Notes: generated from the sequence alone by a model not told the origin. Positions 36,801 to 45,914 are shown, counted from the stretch's first letter. The stretch: DNA of 64,000 nucleotides from Sinorhizobium sp. 6-70 (GCF_030124375.1 NZ_JASKLS010000001.1:372001-436000), one strand, 5' to 3'. A program made the numbers and translations.

Positions 36801-37662
36801 GCTGGCGGTCGGCACCAGGCGCGGAGACAGCAAAGCCGGTGGCGTTCATCACCACATCCGGAGCGGCTTCCGCGAAGATCGCCTGCAATGTGCCGATCGA
36901 GATCTGATCCTTGAGACTCGAAACGAAGAGCGGAAGCGCCCGCATGCCTTTGGCCGCAAGCGCGTCGATCAAGGCTTCGACGGGCTTGGTCTCCCCGCTC
37001 TGGACGAGGGCGCGATAGAAGCAGATGGCGACGGTGGATTCCTTCTTCACGTCTGCAGTGGTCGCTGCATCCGGACGGCCCGCAATCGCACGCCACCGGC
37101 CGACACCGATCACCCCCTCGCCCGGCCACCAGATACCCGCCTTCAAGAGCGGCCGCGCCGGCTGCGGCTTCTCGCCGCCGGAAATCAGCGCCTCGGCATA
37201 ATCGAGGAAGAGTCCGGCATTGTCGGCGCCGCCCTCGGTGAAGTAGGCCCAGAGGCGCTCGCGGTCCTCCGCAGACACGGTGGAAAACGGGTCGAGACCC
37301 GGGTCCGGCTTGTCGTCGCCCGGCAGCACCGCGATCTGGAACTTGTTCGCAATCGCTGCCGCATGCAGCGCCTCGAGCACGTAACGGAAATAGCTGGCGC
37401 CACCGAGCGGGCGGACGACGATCAGCTTCGCGTGCCGTGCCGTGCGCTCGACATAGGTGTCGACCGACATCGGATGCATCAGGTTCATCAGGCTGGCGAT
37501 GCGCAGTGTTCTCGCCCCCGTCCGCCGCCCGTAGGCCGCGGCGATCGAGGCAAGCTCCGTGTCGGCGGCCGAGAGGAACAGGATATCGGCGGGGCTTTGC
37601 CCGAGATCGATCGCCTCGTTGCCATCGGCAATCGTGCCTTTCTGGGCGAGAAGCAGATGCAT
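33850..37662 (-). CDS. cobN: Cobaltochelatase subunit CobN
   Basis: A 1270-residue large subunit of the ATP-dependent cobaltochelatase CobNST, which inserts cobalt into hydrogenobyrinic acid a,c-diamide. Family segments along the protein include RPLGGASYFRYVLEAL, VVMNATGFAVS, HMGKHGNLEWLPGKALALS, YGPLKDLEALVDEYY, TAWGTSNMRTGGDDIAQALAL (kept here under 20 when cited in part as TAWGTSNMRTGGDD) and NPKWIDGVLRHGYKGAFEI. Length is normal and no frameshift is seen. It lies 11 bp after cobW and 12 bp before cobO; CobS and CobT are not in this window. Confidence 0.96.
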   Translation of the reverse strand: MHLLLAQKGTIADGNEAIDLGQSPADILFLSAADTELASIAAAYGRRTGARTLRIASLMNLMHPMSVDTYVERTARHAKLIVVRPLGGASYFRYVLEALHAAAIANKFQIAVLPGDDKPDPGLDPFSTVSAEDRERLWAYFTEGGADNAGLFLDYAEALISGGEKPQPARPLLKAGIWWPGEGVIGVGRWRAIAGRPDAATTADVKKESTVAICFYRALVQSGETKPVEALIDALAAKGMRALPLFVSSLKDQISIGTLQAIFAEAAPDVVMNATGFAVSAPGADRQPTVLESTGAPVLQVIFSGSSRAAWEASPQGLMARDLGMNVALPEVDGRILSRAVSFKAASVYDPAVEANIVGHEPLTDRVRFAARLAANWARLRRAGPEARRVAIVMANYPNRDGRLGNGVGLDTPAGTIEVLKAMVVEGYPIDGFPEDGDALMRFLMAGPTNAASRDREIREVISLAQYKDFLGSLPQQIQEEVTARWGEPEADPFFLNGAFALPLARFGEVLVGIQPARGYNIDPKETYHAPDLVPPHGYLAFYAFLRQVFKADAIVHMGKHGNLEWLPGKALALSENCYPEAVFGPTPHLYPFIVNDPGEGTQAKRRTSAVIIDHLTPPLTRAESYGPLKDLEALVDEYYEAAGGDPRRLRLLSRQILDLVRDIGLDQDAGIEKADSDDKALEKLDAYLCDLKEMQIRDGLHIFGVAPEGRLLTDLTVALARVPRGLGEGGDQSLQRAIALDLGVVDTSHSPQPFDPLDCVMSEPWTGPKPAPLAAVLDAPWRTAGDTVERIELLAAKLVSGEIACPAGWVATRAVLDEVDARLKPSIEGSGEAEIKGLLTGLDGRFVAPGPSGAPTRGRPDVLPTGRNFYSVDSRAVPTPAAYELGKKSAELLIRRYLQDHGEWPSSFGLTAWGTSNMRTGGDDIAQALALIGAKPVWDMASRRVTGYEIVPLAVLGRPRVDVTLRISGFFRDAFPEQIALFDKAIRAVGALEEDDADNMITARMRAETRRLEETGVGPKEAARRASYRVFGAKPGAYGAGLQALIDEKGWDKRGDLAEAYLTWGGYAYGAGEDGRAERGLFEERLRTIEAVVQNQDNREHDLLDSDDYYQFEGGMSAAAEHLAGQRPAIYHNDHSRPEKPVIRSLEEEIGRVVRARVVNPKWIDGVLRHGYKGAFEIAATVDYMFAFAATTGAVRDYHFEAAYQAFITDEKVLDFLRDKNPAALAEMSERFLEAIERGLWTPRSNSARFELNSLSGDAVVRRLRAGSQ

Positions 37663-37673
37663 TTTCTATCCGA

Positions 37674-38738
37674 TCACACCAGCGCCGCGATCGCAGCGCG
37701 TACGGCGGCCTCGTCCATGTCGTGCAGACCGATGACGACGAGGCGCGTGCCGCGTGCCTCGCCGGCCGCCCAGGCCCGGTCGTAATATTGGTCGATGCGG
37801 CTGCCCACCGCCTGGATCAAAAGGCGCATCGGCTTGCCGGGGACGTCTGCAAAGCCCTTGAGACGCAGCACGTCGTGCTCCGCGATCACACGCTTCAGCC
37901 GGTCGATGAAGGCGGCGGGATCGCTGATCGCGCCGAGTTCGACGACGAAGCTATCGAATTCGTCGTGGTCGTGCTCTTCGCCGGCCTCATGCTCCATTTC
38001 GTGATGCGACTTGCGGTTGGCGATCTCTCCCTCGGTGCCGACGCCGAGGCCGAGCAGGATGGCGGCAGCAACCTCGCCGTTCTTCGCCTCGATCATCGTC
38101 GGCTTGCGATTGATGCGCGAAGCCACTTCGTCGCGAACGGACTTGAGGCCCGAGGCGTCGATCAGGTCGGTCTTGTTGAGGACGATGAGGTCGGCGGCGG
38201 TCAACTGGTCCTCGAAGAGCTCTTCGAGCGGGCTCTCATGGTCGAGGTTGTCGTCGTCGACGCGCAGCGCATCGACCTTGTCGTGGTCGTCCGCAAAGCG
38301 GCCGGCGGCGACCGCCGCACTGTCGACCACGGTCACGACGCCGTCGACCGTCACTTCGCTGCGAATATCCGGCCAATTGAAGGCGGCGACCAGCGGCTGC
38401 GGCAGGGCGAGACCCGAGGTCTCGATGACGATGTGGTCGGGCCGGTTCTCGCGTTCGAGCAGCTTGGTCATGGTCGGGATGAAATCGTCGGCCACCGTGC
38501 AGCAGATGCAGCCGTTGGTGAGTTCGATGATGTCGTCCTCCGAGCAGGCCTCCGCACCGCAGCCCTTCAGCACATCGCCGTCGACACCGAGATCGCCGAA
38601 CTCGTTGATGATCAGCGCGATGCGCTTGCCGTCTGCGTTCTGCAGCAGATTGCGAATCATCGTCGTCTTGCCGGCGCCGAGGAACCCGGTGATGACGGTG
38701 GCCGGGATCTTGCCGTGGTTGGCTTTGGCGAGTGTCAT
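37674..38738 (-). CDS. cobW: CobW-family GTPase/metallochaperone
   Basis: A 354-residue COG0523 G3E GTPase. Walker A is GFLGAGKTTMIRNLL, the metal-binding CxCC motif is NGCICCTV, Walker B-like ETSGLALPQPL and the guanine-specificity motif NKTDL are present. A histidine-rich stretch (SHHEMEHEAGEEHDHDEFD) precedes the C-terminal CobW_C domain. CobW is thought to deliver cobalt to the CobNST chelatase. It sits between cobU and cobN in the riboswitch operon. Confidence 0.95.
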   Translation of the reverse strand: MTLAKANHGKIPATVITGFLGAGKTTMIRNLLQNADGKRIALIINEFGDLGVDGDVLKGCGAEACSEDDIIELTNGCICCTVADDFIPTMTKLLERENRPDHIVIETSGLALPQPLVAAFNWPDIRSEVTVDGVVTVVDSAAVAAGRFADDHDKVDALRVDDDNLDHESPLEELFEDQLTAADLIVLNKTDLIDASGLKSVRDEVASRINRKPTMIEAKNGEVAAAILLGLGVGTEGEIANRKSHHEMEHEAGEEHDHDEFDSFVVELGAISDPAAFIDRLKRVIAEHDVLRLKGFADVPGKPMRLLIQAVGSRIDQYYDRAWAAGEARGTRLVVIGLHDMDEAAVRAAIAALV

Positions 38739-38741
38739 GGA

Positions 38742-39269
38742 TCAACCCTTCATTTTCAGCGGCAATCCGGCCGCGACAAAGTAAACTTCAGCGGATTTCT
38801 CCGCAACGATCTGGTGGAGGCGGCCGGCATGGTCGCGAAAATCACGCGCCATCCGGTTTTCCGGAACGATGCCAAGACCGACCTCATTGGAAACGAAGAT
38901 GAGGCGCGCCCGCGCCTCGGGCAGGAAAGCGGCAAGCGCCGCGAATTCCGCAGTGATGTCGCGCTCTTCCATCATCAGGTTGGTGACCCAAAGCGTCAGG
39001 CAATCGACGAGGATCGCGCAAGCCGGATCGTCGATGCGGCGGAGCACCCCTACGAGATCGAGGGGCTCCTCATGCGTCGTCCATCCCTTGCCGCGCCGCG
39101 TCTCCTGGTGGTGGCGGATGCGATCGCGCATCTCGTCGTCCCAGGCTCGGCCCGTGGCGACGTAATGCAACGGCAGTCCGGAGGCTTCGGCGAGCTTTTC
39201 CGCGAAAGATGATTTGCCGGATCTGGCGCCGCCAAGCACGAGGATCGGTCCGGCATTGGGAATCGTCAT
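38742..39269 (-). CDS. cobU: Adenosylcobinamide kinase / guanylyltransferase CobU (CobP)
   Basis: A 175-residue bifunctional enzyme that phosphorylates adenosylcobinamide and then forms adenosyl-GDP-cobinamide. The P-loop [29 protein letters not shown], the [17 protein letters not shown] segment with the guanylylated histidine region, and [12 protein letters not shown] are all present. It is the first gene downstream of the cobalamin riboswitch. Known as CobP in P. denitrificans. Confidence 0.94.
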   Translation of the reverse strand: MTIPNAGPILVLGGARSGKSSFAEKLAEASGLPLHYVATGRAWDDEMRDRIRHHQETRRGKGWTTHEEPLDLVGVLRRIDDPACAILVDCLTLWVTNLMMEERDITAEFAALAAFLPEARARLIFVSNEVGLGIVPENRMARDFRDHAGRLHQIVAEKSAEVYFVAAGLPLKMKG

Positions 39270-39378
39270 GCGGCCGGCCTCAGTTCACGGACGGCTTCAA
39301 CCGGAAATGGGTGGAGAACACGCTTGTCGCGCGTTCAAAAGACAAACTGTAAGCCACGACAACCTCCGTGCTGGCATC

Positions 39379-39394
39379 GGGGAATTGTGTCCCC
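39379..39394 (-). promoter_or_regulatory. Hairpin in the cobalamin riboswitch expression region
   Basis: GGGGA and TCCCC arms with a six-base loop, located between the B12 box and the cobU start. It is a candidate part of the expression platform, perhaps controlling ribosome access or termination. Confidence 0.4.
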
Positions 39395-39414
39395 TTCGGG
39401 CGGAATGCCCTGAC

Positions 39415-39757
39415 GGATGGCAGGTCTCCTGGCTCACGGCGTCACGACCTTCAAGAAGATTGCGTTCAAGCGATTGCTGAACACAAGCTGCTGAAGGCCG
39501 AACGGGCCCGCCTCACCTTCCCGGCATATTCGGTATCGTGAAAGGCGGACGATTCGTAGAAGAAGAGGCGTCCAGCCCGGCTGATCACGATGCCATGCCA
39601 GTGGCTTTTCCGACCTGCCGTCCGATCCCGCGAGACTGCCCCACGCAGTTCGTCAGAAGAAGGCGACATGCCCGATGGCGAACCCTGACCGTTCTACAGT
39701 CGCGGGGTCGGCTGTGATAAGGGCGCCCGGCGTGGGTCCGCCCCGTCACATTCCCAT
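39415..39757 (-). promoter_or_regulatory. Cobalamin (AdoCbl) riboswitch upstream of cobU-cobW-cobN-cobO
   Basis: On the minus strand the conserved elements appear in order: GGGAATGTGACGG (about 39756), GCCGACCCCGCGACTGTAG (about 39690), AAGCCACTGGCATGG (about 39605), GCCGGGAAGG (about 39525) and the B12 box GAGCCAGGAGACCTGCC (39435-39419). These match the cobalamin riboswitch core. Binding of adenosylcobalamin should reduce expression of the downstream cobU operon. The distance to the cobU ATG is about 150 bp and contains further hairpins. Confidence 0.93.
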
Positions 39758-39886
39758 TTACTCCCCCGCTCCGCTCCGGCGCGGGGGAACCATCCATTGA
39801 CGTTAATTATGAAGCGGCACCGGCAAAGTCAATCGACGCGCTGCGACACATCGGCCCCGAAACACGCCAGCAACCATAACGGAGAA

Positions 39887-40109
39887 CCGGAGGCCGCTTT
39901 CACCGTGTCCTGGCTCACCGGCACCGACATCGGCCTCCTCAATACGACCACATTCGAATACGACCACATTCGGCAGCGACGCGCTCGGCCGGCTGCTGTC
40001 CGGCATCCTCGGCGACCGCTACGGCCGGCGGATGATGCTCACGGTCAACCTTCTGCTCTTCATCATCCGCTCAGCCGCCCGCGCGCTTGCCCCTAATTTC
40101 GCGGCGCAC
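39887..40109 (+). pseudogene. Remnant of an MFS transporter gene, frameshifted by a 16-bp tandem duplication
   Basis: Frame one reads FTVSWLTGTDIGLLNTTTF, a plausible first MFS helix. After the duplication, frame two reads FGSDALGRLLSGILGDRYGR then RMMLTVNLLLFIIRSAARAL, the classic helix 2-loop-helix 3 region with the G-D-R-x-G-R-R motif. Deleting one copy of the 16-bp repeat joins both into a single frame. The sequence then ends after about 75 residues against the stop of the neighbouring cyclase gene, so the rest of the transporter is gone. Confidence 0.8.
39941..39972. repeat. 16-bp perfect tandem duplication
   Basis: AATACGACCACATTCG occurs twice back to back (39941-39956 and 39957-39972). 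Because 16 is not a multiple of three, it shifts the frame of the MFS remnant. Confidence 0.95.
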
Positions 40110-40127
40110 ACTTTTCCTCTCGCTGCC

Positions 40128-41921
40128 CTAGTCAACGTGCGGGAATCCCGCCTTGCGCAGCCCGGCGATGAGATGCGCATAGTGATCCGGATCGACATAG
40201 GGCGTGAGGATCTTCCAGTAATGCGCCATGTCGGCCGGCACGTTGGCCATAATTTCCGGAATGAGCTCGCGCGCCTCCTCGTCGCGGCCAAGCTGTCCGA
40301 GGCTCGCGAGAAGCACGACGCGGTTGAAATAGGCCCGACGGAGTGAGATGCCGTGTTCCGAATAGTGCAGCGCCTCCTCGTAGTTGCCGAGATGATAGTG
40401 AGCAAGCGCCATGTGGTTGAGGAACAGATAGGTCAGCGGATCGTGCGGACTGAGCCTCAGGGCCATGTGGAGCGGATCGAGCGCCTCCGCGAAATGTCCC
40501 GCGAAAATCCGGGCCCAGCCGAGTCCCATATGCGCGAGCGCCAGGTTGGGGTTTAGGTCGATCGCCCGCTGCGCCTCTTCCACGGCGGCGGGCGCTCGGT
40601 GCGCTACGAAATGGGCAAGGCACATGGTGTAGTGCGAATAGGGATCGCGCTCTTCCAGCGCGACAGCACGCTCGGCCGCCGCGTAAAGCTCGGCGCTGTC
40701 GCGGTCGACGTCGTCGCTGAAGCCGTGGAAGCAGCGTGCGTAAAGCGAGCGGGCGAGCATCATATGCGCGCGGCCGAAATCGGGGTCGAGAGCTATCGCC
40801 CGCCGATGCCAGACCAGCGCTTCCTTGAAGTGCTCTGCGGTATCCTGCGCATTGTGCAGCCACGTGCCGCGCATGTGACACTCATAGGCATCGAGGTTGT
40901 TGGTGGGACTGAACTGGGCACGCCGGCTCTCCCCGATGAGGATTTCCGGTTCGATTGCGCCGACGACGTTCTGTGTGAGTTCGTCCTGGATGGCGAAGAT
41001 GTCCGCAAGTTCGCGGTCGTAGCGCTGGGCCCAGAGATGGACGCCGGTCTCGGCTTCGATGAGTTGCCCGGTCACGCGCAGACGATTCCCCGCCCGGCGC
41101 ACGCTGCCCTCGACGATGTAGCGCACGCCAAGATCGCGGCCGACCTGCTTCACGTCGACGGCGCGCCCCTTGTAGGCGAAGGAAGAGTTACGGGCGATGA
41201 CGAAGAACCAGCGGTAGAGCGACAGCGCGGTGATGATGTCCTCGGTCAGCCCGTCCGCAAAATACTCCTGCTCGGGGTCGCCCGACATGTTGACGAAGGG
41301 AAGGACGACGATCGAGGGCTTGTCCGGAAGGACGAGCGGCCCGCCGAGCACACCGGCCTCGACCGGGTCCTCGCGACGCCAGTCGACCCTGTGGACCGGC
41401 ACGGGACGCGGAATGTTCTTGAGGTTGCGGTCGCCAAGGTGGACCAGCGGGAAATCGAGCTTACCCTCGATCTGGTCGTGAAGCGCGCCCGATATACAGA
41501 TTCCTCCCGGCAGCGCGACTTCCTGCAACCGGGCAGCCACATTGACGCCGTCGCCGAGAAGATTGTCGCCCTCGACGACGACATCGCCAAGGTTGAGCCC
41601 GATGCGAAACTCCATCCGATGGTCCGGGGGAAGGTCGGCATTGCGGCGATATAGCACACGCTGGATCGCGACCGCGGCGCGCACGGCCTGCACGGCACTG
41701 TGGAACTCCGCCACGGCGCTGTCGCCGGCCGAACCGAATATGCGCCCACCATGCTCGGCGACGAGATCTTGTATCGCGGCACTGTAAGTGCCGAGCGTCG
41801 CAAGCGCCCCTTCCTCGTCGGCAGCGACAAGCCGGCTGTAACCAGCAACGTCGGCGGCAAGGATCACTGCAAGCTTCCGTTCCACGAGGACAGCCGCTCC
41901 TGCGGCATCTGGCCAGAACAT
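40128..41921 (-). CDS. Class III adenylate/guanylate cyclase with TolB-like and TPR regions
   Basis: A 597-residue protein. The N-terminal cyclase domain has ILAADVAGYSRLVAADEEG and GSAGDSAVAEF, retaining both metal-binding aspartates. A middle domain begins PSIVVLPFVNMSGDPEQEYF and continues DGLTEDIITALS, typical of the TolB-like module in rhizobial cyclases. The C-terminal 250 residues are tetratricopeptide-like helical repeats (HRRAIALDPDFGRAHMMLA). Function in cAMP signalling is likely but its input is unknown. It ends next to the MFS remnant and begins 90 bp downstream of the cobQ stop region. Confidence 0.88.
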   Translation of the reverse strand: MFWPDAAGAAVLVERKLAVILAADVAGYSRLVAADEEGALATLGTYSAAIQDLVAEHGGRIFGSAGDSAVAEFHSAVQAVRAAVAIQRVLYRRNADLPPDHRMEFRIGLNLGDVVVEGDNLLGDGVNVAARLQEVALPGGICISGALHDQIEGKLDFPLVHLGDRNLKNIPRPVPVHRVDWRREDPVEAGVLGGPLVLPDKPSIVVLPFVNMSGDPEQEYFADGLTEDIITALSLYRWFFVIARNSSFAYKGRAVDVKQVGRDLGVRYIVEGSVRRAGNRLRVTGQLIEAETGVHLWAQRYDRELADIFAIQDELTQNVVGAIEPEILIGESRRAQFSPTNNLDAYECHMRGTWLHNAQDTAEHFKEALVWHRRAIALDPDFGRAHMMLARSLYARCFHGFSDDVDRDSAELYAAAERAVALEERDPYSHYTMCLAHFVAHRAPAAVEEAQRAIDLNPNLALAHMGLGWARIFAGHFAEALDPLHMALRLSPHDPLTYLFLNHMALAHYHLGNYEEALHYSEHGISLRRAYFNRVVLLASLGQLGRDEEARELIPEIMANVPADMAHYWKILTPYVDPDHYAHLIAGLRKAGFPHVD

Positions 41922-42012
41922 TTTAAGCGTAGCTTAAATGCCAAAGGCGGAGAAGCAACAAATCGCTGCCGTGCAGCGCTGCGTCCGGTATCTTCGGCGC
42001 TCCGCCGCGGCT

Positions 42013-43485
42013 TCACGCCGTCTTGTACGCGCCGCCGAGCAGCCGGTCGAGCCAGCCAGGGTCGAGCACCGCTTCGAGTTCGGCGGCGATATCATCGAGT
42101 GCCGCATCGACCGATTGGCGATAATTGCCGCCGCCACCCTCGATGCCAAAGCTCTTGAGCAGTGCCGCCCGATAGGCGTCGCTGGCGAAAAGCCCGTGCA
42201 GATAAGTGCCCATAATCTTGCCGTCGGCGGACATCGCCCCGTCACGGCGACCGTCGATCGAGACCGGCGCGCGGGCGCAGTCGGTGCCGGTGGTTTTGCC
42301 GAGGTGGATCTCGTAGCCGTCGAGCGGGACGTCATGTTCCAGCGACCAGGCGCGGCTGTTGCGCACGGTCTTTTCCGGCGCCATTTCCGTTTCGACCGCA
42401 AGCAGGCCGAGGCCGGCGATCTCGCGCTCACCGCCTTCGATGCCGAGCGGATCGGTGACGCGCGCGCCGAGCATCTGGTAGCCGCCGCAAATTCCGATAA
42501 CCCGGCCGCCGCGGCGCAGGTGACGCTCGAGGTCCCGGTCCCAGCCCCCGGCACGAAAATCCTTGAGGTCGGCAATTGTCGATTTCGAGCCGGGAATGAC
42601 GACGAGCCCGGCATCGTCGGGAATCGGCGTGCCGGGCCGGACGAAGACGAGATCGACCTCCGGCTCGGCGATCAGCGGATCGAGGTCGTCAAAATTGGCG
42701 ATACGCGACAGAACGGGCACAGCGACCTTCAGCGCCTTGCCGCCGCCGCGCGCGAGCTTTTCGAGCACCACGGAATCCTCGGCCGGCAGCCGCGCGGCGC
42801 TTTTCAGCCATGGCACCACGCCGAAGCAAGGCCATCCGGTGAAGCGGTGAACCGCCGCAATGCCATCGTCGAAGAGGGTCACGTCGCCGCGGAACTTGTT
42901 GATCAGATAGCCGCTGACCATGCGCCGATCTTCTTCCGGAAGGATCGCATGAGTGCCGACAAGCGAGGCGATGACGCCGCCGCGGTCGATGTCGCCGACA
43001 AGCACCACCGGCACACCCGCCCGCGTGGCGAAACCCATGTTGGCGATGTCGCCGGCCCGGAGATTGATTTCGGCCGGGGAACCCGCGCCTTCGACGATGA
43101 CAAGATCGGCGCCGGCGGAGACCAGTTCGAAACTTTCCATCACCGCGCCGATGAGCTTCGGCTTCAGCGCCTGGTACTCCCTGCCCTTCGCCTGACCCGC
43201 CACCTTGCCCTGCAGGATGATCTGGCTGCCGACGTCCGATTGCGGTTTCAACAGCACCGGGTTCATATGCACGGAGGACGGCACGCGTGCGGCCAGCGAC
43301 TGCAGCCATTGCGCCCGACCGATCTCGCCGCCGTCATCGGAAACGGCGGCGTTATTCGACATGTTCTGCGGCTTGAATGGCCTGACCTTCAGCCCGCGAT
43401 TGGAGGCGAGCCGGCAGAGCCCGGCCACCAATACCGATTTTCCGACATCCGAGCCGGTTCCCTGCAGCATGATCGTCCGTGTCAT
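42013..43485 (-). CDS. cobQ: Cobyric acid synthase CobQ
   Basis: A 490-residue glutamine-dependent amidotransferase that amidates the b, d, e and g side chains of adenosylcobyrinic acid a,c-diamide. N-terminal ATP-binding motif [33 protein letters not shown]-terminal glutaminase with [10 protein letters not shown] (nucleophilic Cys) and [11 protein letters not shown] (catalytic His). It is separated from the riboswitch operon by the cyclase gene and has no B12 box of its own that I could see. Confidence 0.95.
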   Translation of the reverse strand: MTRTIMLQGTGSDVGKSVLVAGLCRLASNRGLKVRPFKPQNMSNNAAVSDDGGEIGRAQWLQSLAARVPSSVHMNPVLLKPQSDVGSQIILQGKVAGQAKGREYQALKPKLIGAVMESFELVSAGADLVIVEGAGSPAEINLRAGDIANMGFATRAGVPVVLVGDIDRGGVIASLVGTHAILPEEDRRMVSGYLINKFRGDVTLFDDGIAAVHRFTGWPCFGVVPWLKSAARLPAEDSVVLEKLARGGGKALKVAVPVLSRIANFDDLDPLIAEPEVDLVFVRPGTPIPDDAGLVVIPGSKSTIADLKDFRAGGWDRDLERHLRRGGRVIGICGGYQMLGARVTDPLGIEGGEREIAGLGLLAVETEMAPEKTVRNSRAWSLEHDVPLDGYEIHLGKTTGTDCARAPVSIDGRRDGAMSADGKIMGTYLHGLFASDAYRAALLKSFGIEGGGGNYRQSVDAALDDIAAELEAVLDPGWLDRLLGGAYKTA

Positions 43486-43732
43486 GCGACCTCCCGTAAC
43501 ATCGAAACTGTCGCCGGCAAAGGCCCGATTTCGACGCGATTCAGCGTCATTTCGCCATGCGCAGTCACGGCCCGTTTCGGACGCTAATGAAGCTTGTTCG
43601 AAATTGCGACGGGACTAGCGGAATTGCGACATGCGATGGCGACATTGGCATTTAAATTCCACCCGCTCGCGCCTATATCGACGCCATCGAAACAACCCCG
43701 GGCGAGACCCGGACTCCCAAGGTAGAAAAGCC

Positions 43733-43876
43733 ATGCTGTTCGTCTTCAGCAAACCCAATTTCGTTCAGATTGCCTGGAATTCCAAGGCGCCGTCTAGCCA
43801 GTCCCGCGTGCGCAATGTCGAGATGGATGCACCTCGCGGCCCGCTCGGCTTCATCCGGACGTCCAACATCGGATGA
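43733..43876 (+). CDS. Small hypothetical protein (47 residues)
   Basis: Reads MLFVFSKPNFVQIAWNSK and ends GPLGFIRTSNIG. Support comes from a plausible ribosome-binding sequence (AAGGTAG) and from a strong terminator starting 20 bp after the stop. No domain is recognised. It is divergent from cobQ, 247 bp away. Confidence 0.45.
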   Translation: MLFVFSKPNFVQIAWNSKAPSSQSRVRNVEMDAPRGPLGFIRTSNIG

Positions 43877-43895
43877 TCAGGCGCTCTCCCGCTTC

Positions 43896-43924
43896 AAGCC
43901 GCTCCTTTCGGGGCGGCTTTTTGT
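43896..43924 (+). terminator. Rho-independent terminator after the 47-residue ORF
   Basis: AAGCCGCTCC pairs with GGGGCGGCTT (one wobble/mismatch) over a 4-nt loop and is followed by TTTTTG on the plus strand. Confidence 0.8.
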
Positions 43925-44653
43925 TGGTTGATTTACTGGCGAATGGGTCCACAACGCGAAAGCCGCACCCGACCTCCTGCGAGGGGATGCGGCCGCCAAA
44001 ATAACGCATGGTCTTTCCGGCATATAACACACCGGAAATCGCTGCACTCTTCCCGTCCCGGCACTGCTCAGAACGCGGGATCTCCAGGTCCGGTACGCAA
44101 CACCTGATCCGGACCTGCGGCAGTCGCCCGCCGCAGGCAAACAATTAGCCTGACATCGTTACCGGATGGTTATTGATGGCTTAAGCAATGGTGAATCGCG
44201 GATTTTTTTGATTTTTTTCGCGACATCCTCGGGCGGAGATCCGGACGCAATCGCGACAGGAAACGTCCCGATTGAAACAGGCTCGGGTGAGACGCAACTC
44301 GCCGAGCCGCATTTTGCGGCAGTTTTGTCGTAAATGCTCAAATTTGTGGCCAAACCGGCAAGAAACAGCGCGAACGACGGCGGCGCCTTTCGACATGCCA
44401 ATCTGATTGATGAGGTTGATTTATCTTCGGGAATACTTAGGCTTGCCACAGCGGTGAAGAGGAGATCCGGCCGGCGACAGGGTTCCGCGGCCAGGATTGG
44501 AAAGAACTCCCACGCTGCAGCAGCGGGGGCATGATTTTGGCCTTCCGATGTCGAACCTCAGGCTGCTCACTGGATAATCAGGTGTCTGCACGGCAGTAAC
44601 CCTTGCGGCACCTTCGATCGTTGGCTGCACAAAGACTGGGAGGTCTTGCAAAC
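43925..44653. other. Long intergenic region upstream of the ABC transporter
   Basis: About 730 bp. Short minus-strand frames exist (for example 43851-44144 and 44159-44449), but they have no ribosome-binding site, domain or codon pattern that I trust; the first also overlaps the terminator. The stretch contains T-rich runs near 44200. It should hold the promoter for the transporter operon. Confidence 0.5.
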
Positions 44654-45652
44654 ATGAAGAAGCTCCTCGCGTCCACCTTTCTTGCCGTGGGCCTTTATGC
44701 CGTCGCGGGCTCGGCGCAAGCCGCGGAATGCGGCGAAGTCAGCATTGCCGAAATGAACTGGGCCTCGGCGGGCGTCGCCGCCCATGTCGACAAGTTCATC
44801 CTCGAAAACGGATATGGCTGCACCGTGGAACTCGTCACCGGCGACACGATGCCGACCTTCGCCTCCATGAATGAGAAGGCGCAGCCCGACATGGCGCCGG
44901 AACTCTGGGTCAACGCCGTGCGCACGCCGCTCGACGCAGCGATCAAGGAAGGCCGCCTTATCCAGGCCGCGCCTCTGCTGAGTGAAGGCGGCGTCGAGGG
45001 CTGGTGGATACCGAAGTTCCTCGCCGATGCACACCCCGACATCAAGACCGTGCAGGACGCTCTCAAACATCCGGATCTGTTCCCGGCACCGGAAGACCCG
45101 TCCAGGGGCGCAATCCACAACTGCCCCTCCGGGTGGAACTGTCAGGTCTCGACCGCCAATCTCTTCAAGGCGCTGGAAGCCGACAAAGCCGGCTTCGAAC
45201 TGGTCGATACCGGCTCGGCCGCCGGCCTCGACGGCTCCATTGCCAACGCCTTCGAGAAGAAGACCGGCTGGCTGGGCTACTATTGGGCCCCGACCGCCAT
45301 TCTCGGCAAATACGAAATGACCCGCCTCTCCTTCGGCGTCGACCATGACAAGAAGGAGTGGGACGCCTGCACCGCCGTTCCCGATTGCCCGACCCCGAAG
45401 GTCAATTCCTATCCGGTCTCGGACGTCTACACGGTCGTGACGAAGTCTTTCGCGGAAAAGGCCGGCGTCGCCATGGACTACGTCAAGGTACGCAAGTGGG
45501 ATAACGGCACGGTCAACAAGGTTCTGGCCTGGATGGACCAGAACCAGGGCACCAACGAGGACGCGGCCAAGCACTTCCTGGAAGAGTTTCCCGAGATGTG
45601 GACGCAGTGGGTCGGCCCCGAGGTGGCCGAGAAGGTCAAGTCAGCCCTCTGA
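44654..45652 (+). CDS. Periplasmic quaternary-amine (betaine/choline-type) binding protein of an ABC transporter
   Basis: 332 residues, beginning MKKLLASTFLAVGLYAVAGS, a signal peptide cleaved near AQA-AE. It belongs to the OpuAC/ProX family. Aromatic residues suited to a cation-binding box are seen in AEMNWASAGVA, APELWVNAVR, GWWIPKF and GYYWAPT. It captures glycine betaine, proline betaine, choline or similar compounds; the exact ligand cannot be read. First gene of a three-gene operon; a 262-bp gap separates it from the permease. Confidence 0.88.
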   Translation: MKKLLASTFLAVGLYAVAGSAQAAECGEVSIAEMNWASAGVAAHVDKFILENGYGCTVELVTGDTMPTFASMNEKAQPDMAPELWVNAVRTPLDAAIKEGRLIQAAPLLSEGGVEGWWIPKFLADAHPDIKTVQDALKHPDLFPAPEDPSRGAIHNCPSGWNCQVSTANLFKALEADKAGFELVDTGSAAGLDGSIANAFEKKTGWLGYYWAPTAILGKYEMTRLSFGVDHDKKEWDACTAVPDCPTPKVNSYPVSDVYTVVTKSFAEKAGVAMDYVKVRKWDNGTVNKVLAWMDQNQGTNEDAAKHFLEEFPEMWTQWVGPEVAEKVKSAL

Positions 45653-45849
45653 CAAGGTAGGTCGCAGTGGACGGCTGCCGGACTTCCGGCCGCCGCGTCC
45701 CGCGCCTCGGCAAGCAATTGCCCGCTGATTGAGCTAACAGCGGCGAAGTGCTTGCTCTAACGTCGCAAACAGTAAAGCGGGACCGTCGTTCCGCTGTCAC
45801 ATTTCTCGCGCCGGGACACGTAAGAGGTCACGAGCAAGTCTGCGCAGGG

Positions 45850-45906
45850 CGACCGCATGCGGTCGTTTCAAGACGCAGCCGGCGGCATAAGACTTCCGGC
45901 CGGAAG
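45850..45906. other. Two short palindromes between binding-protein and permease genes
   Basis: CGACCGCATGCGGTCG (45850-45865) and CTTCCGGCCGGAAG (45893-45906) are perfect palindromes in the gap after the binding-protein gene. They may stabilise the upstream mRNA segment, as is common where a binding protein is needed in excess. No T-run follows. Confidence 0.4.
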
Positions 45907-45914
45907 GGGGAAAA

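Noticed and set aside
35659..37785. 708-codon plus-strand open frame
   Set aside because: Antisense shadow of cobN; low-complexity Arg/Asp-rich translation with no domain.
43851..44144. Minus-strand frame of 97 codons
   Set aside because: Overlaps a good plus-strand terminator, has no ribosome-binding site and no recognisable domain.
44159..44449. Minus-strand frame of 96 codons
   Set aside because: Composition and lack of start signals do not support a gene.
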